64,000 nt of DNA from Acidimicrobiales bacterium (lineage in GTDB: Bacteria > Actinomycetota > Acidimicrobiia > Acidimicrobiales > UBA8190), in contig DATKSK010000055.1 in the NCBI GenBank assembly GCA_035531755.1, forward strand, positions 1 through 64,000. The letters are read 5' to 3'. The translations under genes and the position numbers were made by a program. How positions within the stretch are numbered: position 1 is the stretch's first letter; every line of letters starts with the position of its first letter. Of the stretch, positions 57,892-64,000 are shown piece by piece. Below the pieces are notes generated by a model, which saw only the letters and a program-made list of their open reading frames with translations, was not told the origin of the DNA and did not search any database.

Positions 57892-60525
57892 ATGACCGAG
57901 ACGAGCGTGAGCGGACGCGTCGACCCGTCGGCGGAGCACCGGCTGCCCTACAGCGTCGAGCCGCAGCGCTACGACCTGCGGCTCGCCCCCGACCTCGAGG
58001 CCGCGACCTTCGCCGGGGACGTCCGCATCGAGGTGGTCGTCCACGACACCGTGCCCGAGATCGTCATGCATGCCGCCGAGCTGTCCGTGGCGTCGGCCCA
58101 CCTCGAGCGCGCCGGCGAGGAACCCCGGGCGCTCGACGTCCGCCTCGACGCCGAGACCGAACGGCTGGTCCTCGCGCCCGCGGCGCCGCTCGACCCGGGC
58201 CCGGCGGTCATCGCCATCGAGTTCACGGGTGTGCTCAACGACAAGCTGCACGGCTTCTACCGCTCGGCGTTCACCGACGCCGACGGGACGACGCGGGTGG
58301 TGGCCACGACCCAGTTCGAGGCGACCGACGCCCGGCGCGCCTTCCCGTGCTTCGACGAGCCCGACCGCAAGGCCGTGTTCTCGGTCACGCTCGACATCCC
58401 CCCGGGGCTCGCGGGCTACTCCAACGGCCCCGAGGTGGCGGAGTCGCTCCTCCCCACCGGCGGCCGCCGGGTGCGCTTCGGCGACACCATCCCCATGTCG
58501 ACGTACCTGGTGGCGTTCATCGTGGGCCCCCTGGTGGCGACGGACCCCCTCGATGTCAGGGGCACACCGGTGCGGATCGTGCACGTGCCGGGCAAGGACG
58601 GCCTCACGTCCTTCGCCCTCGACGCCGCCGCCCACGCCCTGGAGTTCTTCGCCGAGTGGTTCGGGATCGACTACCCCGGCGAGAAGCTCGACCTCGTGGC
58701 GATCCCCGACTTCGCCTTCGGGGCGATGGAGAACCTGGGGTGCGTGACGTTCCGCGAGGCCGTGCTGCTCGTCGACCCCGAACGGGCGTCGCGCCTGGAG
58801 CTCGAGCGCGTGGCGGACGTCATCTCCCACGAGATCGCCCACATGTGGTTCGGCGACCTCGTCACCATGCGCTGGTGGAACGGCATCTGGCTCAACGAGG
58901 CCTTCGCCACGCTCATGGAGCTGCTGTGCGTCGACCACTTCCGGCCCGAGTGGCAGCGGTGGGTGTCGTTCGGCATCGAGCGCGACGCGGCCATGGCGAC
59001 CGACGCGCTGCACGCCACCCGGCCGGTCGAGTACCCGGTGGGGCCACCCGAGGAGGCCCAGGGGATGTTCGACGTCCTCACCTACCAGAAGGGTGCCGGC
59101 GTGCTGCGCATGCTCGAGCGCTACCTGGGGGAGGACGCGTTCCGCGAGGGCATCCGGCGGTACCTGCGCGCCCACCGCTTCGGCAACACCGAGACGGTCG
59201 ACCTGTGGGAGGCCATCGAGGACGCCAGCGGTGCCCCGGTGCGCGACATCATGGGCAGCTGGATCCTGCAGGGTGGGTTCCCCCTCGTCACCGTGGACGG
59301 CGGCGCCGGCGCCGGCGACGGGTCAGCCCGGCCCGGCGGCGCCGTGGTGCTCACGCAGGAGCCGTTCTCCTACGCGCCGGCGACGGGGCCGAGCGCCATC
59401 GGGTCGACGTGGTCGGTGCCCGTCATCGCCAGGGCACCGGGGGGCGGCGAGGCCCGGCTCCTGCTCGGCGCCGGAGCCGAGACCCTCGACCTCGGCGGCC
59501 CGCCCGACGCGCCGGTCGTGGTCAACGCCGGCGGCTCGGGCTACTACCGCGTGCGGTACGCCCCCGAGCACCTGCGTCGTCTGGCCGACACCATGGGCTC
59601 GCTCGACCTGCTGGAGCGCTTCAACCTCCTCGGTGACACGTGGGCGGCGGTCGTCGGGCGGCGCGCCGCGCTGCCGGGCTTCCTCGTCCTGGCCGAGTCG
59701 CTCGGCGCCGAGCCCGATCCCGACGTGTGGGCCCAGGTCACCGGCGCCCTGTCGTTCCTCGACCACGCCGTCGACGACGACGCCCGGCCGCACCTGGCCG
59801 CCTACACCCGCGCCCTGCTGGGCGGCGTGCTGGCGCGCCTCGGATGGGAGCCCCGCGCCGGCGACGGCCCCCGGACCCCGACGCTGCGGGCCCAGGTCGT
59901 GGGCGCGCTGGGCACCGTGGGCCAGGACGCGGCAGTGCGCGCCGAGGCGCGCCGGCGCCTCGAGGCCGCCGGCCGCGGCGAGCTCGTCCCCGACCCCGAC
60001 CTCGCCTCGGCTCTGCTCGGCGTGGTGGCGGCCGGCGGCGGGCCCGAGGACTTCGAGGCCTTCCTGGAGCGGTACCGCCACCCCGCCACGCCGCAGGAGG
60101 AGATGCGCTACCTCTACGCGTTGGCCGGGTTCCCCGACGAGTCCCTGGCGGCGCGCGCCTTCGAGCTCGCCGGCACCGAGGTGCGCACGCAGAACGCCCC
60201 GTTCCTGGTGCACCTCCTGCTGGCCAACCGCACCGTCGGCCCGGCCACGTGGGCTCGGGTGCGCGACTCATGGGACGCGCTGCGCGCCCGCATCCCCGCC
60301 AACATCCTGCCCCGCATGCTCGACGGCGTGAAGCTGCTGTGCCGCCACCCGTCCCTGGCCGAGGAGATCCGGGTGTTCGTGAACGCCCACCCCCTCCCGA
60401 CCGGACAGAGAACGGTCGACCAGACGCTCGAGCGGCTCGCCGTCAACGTGGCGCTGGCGGCCGCCCTCGGCGACACGGTGACGGCCGACCTCGACGCCGG
60501 GGTCGAGCGCCTGGGCGCGCGCTGA
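57892..60525 (+). CDS. M1-family aminopeptidase
   Basis: An 877-residue zinc aminopeptidase. The N-terminal beta domain has FPCFDEPDRKAVF. The catalytic domain has FAFGAMENLGCVTF (substrate-binding GAMEN), ISHEIAHMWFGDLVTMRWWN and NEAF, completing the H-E-x2-H-x18-E zinc motif. The gluzincin core is followed by an ERAP1-like helical C-terminal domain. It is cytoplasmic, without a signal peptide. The ATG at 57892 is chosen over the open frame start at 57859. Confidence 0.95.
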   Translation: MTETSVSGRVDPSAEHRLPYSVEPQRYDLRLAPDLEAATFAGDVRIEVVVHDTVPEIVMHAAELSVASAHLERAGEEPRALDVRLDAETERLVLAPAAPLDPGPAVIAIEFTGVLNDKLHGFYRSAFTDADGTTRVVATTQFEATDARRAFPCFDEPDRKAVFSVTLDIPPGLAGYSNGPEVAESLLPTGGRRVRFGDTIPMSTYLVAFIVGPLVATDPLDVRGTPVRIVHVPGKDGLTSFALDAAAHALEFFAEWFGIDYPGEKLDLVAIPDFAFGAMENLGCVTFREAVLLVDPERASRLELERVADVISHEIAHMWFGDLVTMRWWNGIWLNEAFATLMELLCVDHFRPEWQRWVSFGIERDAAMATDALHATRPVEYPVGPPEEAQGMFDVLTYQKGAGVLRMLERYLGEDAFREGIRRYLRAHRFGNTETVDLWEAIEDASGAPVRDIMGSWILQGGFPLVTVDGGAGAGDGSARPGGAVVLTQEPFSYAPATGPSAIGSTWSVPVIARAPGGGEARLLLGAGAETLDLGGPPDAPVVVNAGGSGYYRVRYAPEHLRRLADTMGSLDLLERFNLLGDTWAAVVGRRAALPGFLVLAESLGAEPDPDVWAQVTGALSFLDHAVDDDARPHLAAYTRALLGGVLARLGWEPRAGDGPRTPTLRAQVVGALGTVGQDAAVRAEARRRLEAAGRGELVPDPDLASALLGVVAAGGGPEDFEAFLERYRHPATPQEEMRYLYALAGFPDESLAARAFELAGTEVRTQNAPFLVHLLLANRTVGPATWARVRDSWDALRARIPANILPRMLDGVKLLCRHPSLAEEIRVFVNAHPLPTGQRTVDQTLERLAVNVALAAALGDTVTADLDAGVERLGAR

Positions 60526-60583
60526 GCGCCGGCCGGGACCGAGGCCGGGGAACCCCCACGCGGCCGACCGGCGAGGCCTCCCC

Positions 60584-61171
60584 GTGAGCCTGTCGATCGT
60601 GGCCATCACGTTCGGGCTCATCTTCGTGGCCGAGCTCCCCGACAAGACGATGATCGCCACCATCGTGATGTCGAGCCGCTACCGGCCGCTGCCCGTGTGG
60701 ATCGGGGCGGCCGCGGCCATGGTGGTCAACTCGGGGGTGGCGGTGGCGGCGGGCCGGCTCCTCGAGCTGCTCCCCCACCGTGCCGTCGAGGCGGTGGTGG
60801 CCGTGTTCTTCGCGGCGGGCGCCCTCTATCTCCTGCTCGTCAAGGAGAAGGTCGAGGAGGAACACGGCGAGCGCGAGGCGCAGAAGGTGCGCTCGGCCCG
60901 GCACGTCGCCCTGGCCTCGTTCACGGTCATCGTCGTGGCGGAGCTCGGCGACCTCACCCAGATCCTCACGGCCAACCTCGCCGCGCACTACCACAGCCCT
61001 CTGTCGGTCTTCGTGGGCTCCGCGGCCGCTCTCGTGGCGGTGATGGGCGTCGGCGTCGTCGGGGGGCGCGTCCTGCTGCGCGTCCTCCCACTCGCCACGA
61101 TCCGCAAGGTGGCGGGCGTCGTCCTGGCGGGCTTCGCCGTCTACAGCGCGGTGACGGTGGCGACGTCGTGA
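60584..61171 (+). CDS. GDT1/TMEM165-family (UPF0016) cation transporter
   Basis: A 195-residue membrane protein with two repeats of three helices. Each repeat carries an E-x-x-D-K/L-T motif: VAELPDKTMIATIV in the first and VAELGDLTQILTANL in the second. The family transports manganese or calcium out of the cytoplasm. The acidic, Lys-rich loop between repeats (VKEKVEEEHGEREAQK) is cytoplasmic. It follows the aminopeptidase gene by 58 bp and may be co-transcribed. Confidence 0.92.
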   Translation: MSLSIVAITFGLIFVAELPDKTMIATIVMSSRYRPLPVWIGAAAAMVVNSGVAVAAGRLLELLPHRAVEAVVAVFFAAGALYLLLVKEKVEEEHGEREAQKVRSARHVALASFTVIVVAELGDLTQILTANLAAHYHSPLSVFVGSAAALVAVMGVGVVGGRVLLRVLPLATIRKVAGVVLAGFAVYSAVTVATS

Positions 61172-61206
61172 CCCGAGAGGCCCACCCCGCAGACCGAGGA
61201 GACGAC

Positions 61207-61866
61207 ATGGACGACCGCACCGCCGAGCTCTTCGACCACGCCCGGTCGGCCAAGGGCTTCATGCCCGACGACGAGGGGGACGCGCTGTACCGCGCCGCCC
61301 GCCGGGCGGGGACGGAGGGGCCGGCCGCCGGTACCTTCGTGGAGATCGGAGCCTGGTGCGGCAAGTCGACCGTCTACCTCGGGGCGGCGGCCGAGGCCAC
61401 CGGCGCCGTGGTCGTCAGCATCGACCACCACCACGGCTCGGAGGAGAACCAGCCGGGCTGGGATCACCACGACGACGAGGTGGTCGACGCCCGCACCGGT
61501 CGCATCGACACCCTGCCGTTCTGGCGGCGCACGGTGGACGGCGCCGGGCTCGGCCACTGCGTCGTCGGCATCGTCGGCGACTCTCCGGTGGTGGCCTCAC
61601 GGTGGGCGACGCCGCTCGACCTGTGCTTCATCGACGGCGGGCACGGGCGCGAACCGGCGTGGGCCGACTACCGGGGATGGGCGCCGCACGTGGCCGTGGG
61701 CGGATGGCTGGCGATCCACGACGTGTTCCCCGACCCCGCCGACGGGGGCCGGCCCCCGTACGAGCTGTTCTGCGCGGCGCTCGACTCGGGTGAGTTCGTC
61801 GAGGACGGCGAGTGCGGGTCGCTGCGCGTGCTCAGGCGGGTGGCGCCGCCCGCCGGGGCTCGGTGA
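61207..61866 (+). CDS. SAM-dependent methyltransferase (Methyltransf_24 type)
   Basis: A 219-residue class I methyltransferase. The glycine loop is in FVEIGAWCGKSTVYLGAAA, the ribose-binding acidic region is VVSIDHHHGSEE (an unusual His triplet), and LCFIDGGHGREPAWADY and IHDVFPDP follow as in Methyltransf_24 proteins acting on sugars or small molecules. GAGGAGAC provides the ribosome binding site. Its last 35 bp overlap the convergent prenyltransferase-like gene. Confidence 0.85.
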   Translation: MDDRTAELFDHARSAKGFMPDDEGDALYRAARRAGTEGPAAGTFVEIGAWCGKSTVYLGAAAEATGAVVVSIDHHHGSEENQPGWDHHDDEVVDARTGRIDTLPFWRRTVDGAGLGHCVVGIVGDSPVVASRWATPLDLCFIDGGHGREPAWADYRGWAPHVAVGGWLAIHDVFPDPADGGRPPYELFCAALDSGEFVEDGECGSLRVLRRVAPPAGAR

Positions 61867-62977
61867 GGTCGAGCCCGTCGGGGATGGACTCACCCCGGAA
61901 CAACCCCGCCGCCGGGGTGGCGTTCGACAGCGCGTCGGCGGCGAGCACGATGGCGGCCGAGGTGTAGGTCGTCCGCTCGGCGAAGGGGAAGGTCTCCCGG
62001 TCGGGGTACACGATCCCCGTCAGGTACGACCCGTCGTCGCACCGGTGCGCCTGCGCCCAGGTGAGCAGCTCGAGCGCCTGTCCCGGGCGCCCGAGGGCGT
62101 CGAGGGCGAGGGCGCACTCGGCGGTCTCCGCGGCGGTGACCCACGGGCCCGTGGACACGCACCGCACGCCGCGGCCGGGCATGACGAAGGTGTCCCACCA
62201 GGAGTCGATCCGCTCGTCGGCGGCGTGGCCGGCGAGGGCACCGGACAGCACCGGGTAGTACCAGTCCATGGCGAACTCGTGCTTGGGCTCGAAGACCTGC
62301 GGCGTGTGCCCGATGGCGTGGGCGAGGCGCCCCGCCGCCAGCTCCCAGTCGGGGCGCTCGTCGCCGAGCGTCTCGGCGCAGGCGACACCGCAGCGCAGCG
62401 CGTGGTAGATCGACGACGAACCGGTGAGCAGTGGGTACCGGCCGGCGCGCCCGTCGGGGTCGACCGACCACAGCACGGCCCCGTCGTCGCGCTGGAAGCG
62501 CAGGACGAAGGCGAGCGCCCGGTCGACGACGGGCCACATGGACCGCAGGACCGCCATGTCCCCGGTGATGCGGAAGTGGTGCCAGGCACCGGTGGCCACG
62601 TAGGCGCACACGTTGGTGTCGAGACGGGGGTCCTTCACGCCGCTGCCGGGCTGGTAGTAGTTGAACCACGACCCGTCGGGCAGCTGGGTGTCGGCGAGCC
62701 ACTGGTAGGCGTGCACAGCCTCCTTGTGGAGGCCGGCGACCGTGAGGGCCATGGCCGACTCCACGTGGTTCCACGGGTCGCAGTGGCCGCCCTCGAACCA
62801 CGGGATCATGCCGTCGTGGCGCTGCACCGCCGCGATCGACTCGGCTGTCGCCACCACGTCGGCCGCGCCCAGCACGCCTGCAATTTCCGGGACCGGGACC
62901 ACCGCGGGGGCGTCGAGCACACGCTCCACGTCCTGCAGATGGGCGGTGACCGGAAGCATCCCCTCGGTTCGGGTCAT
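61832..62977 (-). CDS. Prenyltransferase/squalene-cyclase-like (alpha/alpha barrel) protein
   Basis: A 381-residue protein with an (alpha/alpha) barrel. It shows IPWFEGGHCDPWNHVESAMAL and repeats such as YQWLADTQLPDGSWFNYY and FVLRFQRDDGAVLW, which resemble the QW motifs of terpene cyclases and prenyltransferases. It is commonly annotated 'prenyltransferase' in actinobacterial operons with a methyltransferase and a glycosyltransferase, as here. The enzymatic activity is unproven. The ATG overlaps the upstream methyltransferase stop (ATGA). Confidence 0.82.
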   Translation of the reverse strand: MTRTEGMLPVTAHLQDVERVLDAPAVVPVPEIAGVLGAADVVATAESIAAVQRHDGMIPWFEGGHCDPWNHVESAMALTVAGLHKEAVHAYQWLADTQLPDGSWFNYYQPGSGVKDPRLDTNVCAYVATGAWHHFRITGDMAVLRSMWPVVDRALAFVLRFQRDDGAVLWSVDPDGRAGRYPLLTGSSSIYHALRCGVACAETLGDERPDWELAAGRLAHAIGHTPQVFEPKHEFAMDWYYPVLSGALAGHAADERIDSWWDTFVMPGRGVRCVSTGPWVTAAETAECALALDALGRPGQALELLTWAQAHRCDDGSYLTGIVYPDRETFPFAERTTYTSAAIVLAADALSNATPAAGLFRGESIPDGLDLTEPRRAAPPA

Positions 62978-63687
62978 GCGGGCTTCTCCAGGTAGACGAC
63001 GAGGCTCTTGCCGAGCACGGGATTGAGGACACGGTCCGCCATGCGCGTGAGGCGCGGGGCGCGGGTGATGTCCCAGACCAGGAGCCGGTGGTACGACCGC
63101 ACGAGCAGGTGGTCGTCACGGCGCGGGCCCACCCAGCAGCGCAGCCACCAGTAGGGCGAGTGCAGCGCGTGGGCGTGGTGGCTGGCCACGGGCCGCAGCC
63201 CCGCGCCGCGCAGGCGGTCGAAGAGCGTGGAGCGCCGGTAGATGCGCACGTGGCCGCCGGGGATGTCGTGGTACTCGTTCGACAGGGCCCAGTTCACGGC
63301 CTCGGGGCCGAAGCGCGGCACGGTGACGGCCATGGTGCCCCCCGGCCGCAGCACCCGCGACAGCTCGGCCATGGCGGAGCCGTCCTCGGGAATGTGCTCC
63401 AGGACCTCGGCGGCGATGACGCGGTCGAAGCTGGCGTCGGCGAACGGCAGGCGCAGGGCGTCGCCCTGGACGACGCCCGCCTCGTCGTCGGCCCGGACCT
63501 CGCCGGCGTCGAGCATGGCCCCGATGGTGTCGCGGACCTGGGCGACCTCCGTCGCCTGGGCGTCGAGGGCCACGACCCGCGCCCCGAGCCGGACCGCCTG
63601 GAAGGCGTGGCGGCCACCCCCGCAGCCCAGGTCGAGCAGCCGCTCACCCCGGCTCACGCCGAGGCGGTCGTAGTCGACGGTCAGCAC
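62974..63687 (-). CDS. Class I SAM-dependent methyltransferase
   Basis: A 237-residue methyltransferase. Motif I LLDLGCGGGRHAFQ is at about residues 18-31, with VVALDAQ after it, then GDALRLPFADASFDRVIAAEVLEHIP (in two pieces) and LRPGGTMAVTVP. The C-terminal part contains HVRIYRRSTLFDRLRGAGL and a Trp-rich YWWLRCWVG. GTG start at 63687 overlaps the stop of the upstream glycosyltransferase gene. Methyl, glycosyl and cyclase-like enzymes together suggest synthesis of a modified glycolipid or polysaccharide, which is inference. Confidence 0.9.
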   Translation of the reverse strand: MLTVDYDRLGVSRGERLLDLGCGGGRHAFQAVRLGARVVALDAQATEVAQVRDTIGAMLDAGEVRADDEAGVVQGDALRLPFADASFDRVIAAEVLEHIPEDGSAMAELSRVLRPGGTMAVTVPRFGPEAVNWALSNEYHDIPGGHVRIYRRSTLFDRLRGAGLRPVASHHAHALHSPYWWLRCWVGPRRDDHLLVRSYHRLLVWDITRAPRLTRMADRVLNPVLGKSLVVYLEKPA

Positions 63688-64000
63688 GGCGCCACCGCCA
63701 CGCCCGAACCGGCGGCGCTGGCGCCGGGGCGGTGCGCGTCGAGCACGGCCCGGTACTGCTCGGCCGTGCCGCGGGCGGTCGCCTCCCAGGTGAAGCGCCC
63801 GAGCACCCGCTCGCGCCCGCCCGTGCCCAGGCGCTCGGCCAGGACCTCGTCGTCGAGGATCCGCCGGATGGCCCCGGCCAGGGCCTCGGCGTCGTCGGGC
63901 GTGACCAGCAGGCCGGTCTCGCCGTCGGCGCCCACGACCTCGGGGAGCGCCCCGCCGGTGGTCGCCACCAGGGGGACGCCGCACGCCATGGCCTCGATGG
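63681..64000 (-). CDS. GT4-family glycosyltransferase, C-terminal fragment (5' end outside window)
   Basis: The last 106 residues of a GT-B glycosyltransferase that starts beyond the window. EAMACGVPLVATTGGALPEVVG is cut into the classic donor-binding E-x7-E motif, followed by GLLVTPDDAEALAGAI and the terminal helices. Donor sugar nucleotides such as GDP-mannose are typical for GT4, but specificity cannot be deduced. It is the first visible gene of an operon with the methyltransferase and the cyclase-like gene. Confidence 0.9.
   Translation of the reverse strand, partial: IEAMACGVPLVATTGGALPEVVGADGETGLLVTPDDAEALAGAIRRILDDEVLAERLGTGGRERVLGRFTWEATARGTAEQYRAVLDAHRPGASAAGSGVAVAPC

Overview
The window is high-GC, densely packed bacterial chromosome with clear actinobacterial markers: a WhiB-type Fe-S regulator, the two tiny actinobacterial ribosomal proteins bS22 and bL37, an HU protein with a long Lys/Ala-rich tail next to an H1-like protein, an ImuA/ImuB/DnaE2 mutasome behind an actinobacterial LexA box, and coenzyme F420 biosynthesis (CofC). 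Many acyl-CoA enzymes, a DoxX-Rieske fusion and several unfamiliar gene neighbourhoods suggest a deep-branching actinobacterium such as Acidimicrobiia. That placement is inference; no rRNA gene is present to confirm it.

Bases 1-9060 look like a variable region. They hold orphan genes (methyltransferases, a NUDIX protein, small hypothetical proteins), a decayed group II intron (maturase C-terminus plus catalytic domain V), a truncated ABC ATPase, and a cell-wall amidase that has lost a zinc ligand. They also hold a MacB-like exporter (permease and ATPase) that diverges from a DUF5666 lipoprotein. The two divergent units carry the same 16-bp direct-repeat motif at mirror-image positions, probably a shared operator.

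Bases 9100-32100 are mostly metabolic and housekeeping genes: SDR, WhiB, HhH-GPD repair protein, ThiE, two acyl-CoA dehydrogenases, an MBL hydrolase, a glutamate-type dehydrogenase coupled to a DMT transporter, RNase HII, CutA, a MatB-like acyl-CoA ligase, a GH38 alpha-mannosidase, a class III adenylate cyclase coupled to GpsA, CofC, and the HU/H1-like operon. Bases 32300-40600 carry an orphan soluble VirD4/TraG-like ATPase, the SOS mutasome (imuA-imuB-dnaE2, with an ImuB that seems to lack its little-finger domain), and two paralogous small Cys-rich proteins of no family I recognise.

Bases 40680-64000 hold a two-component system, a cytochrome-b-like membrane protein, a secreted hydrolase, the DoxX-Rieske fusion, tRNA-Gln, bS22, the metG-tatD-(DPBB protein)-rsmA-ispE cluster, msrA, rsmI, DUF192, ychF, bL37, GDPD, a PfkB kinase, an M1 aminopeptidase and a GDT1 transporter. 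The window ends in the 3' part of a glycosyltransferase/methyltransferase/terpenoid-cyclase-like operon. Genes are tightly coupled: at least six ATGA or GTGA stop/start overlaps and three convergent pairs overlapping tail to tail. Short tandem duplications (14, 15, 18 or 30 bp) recur at gene ends and in linkers throughout.
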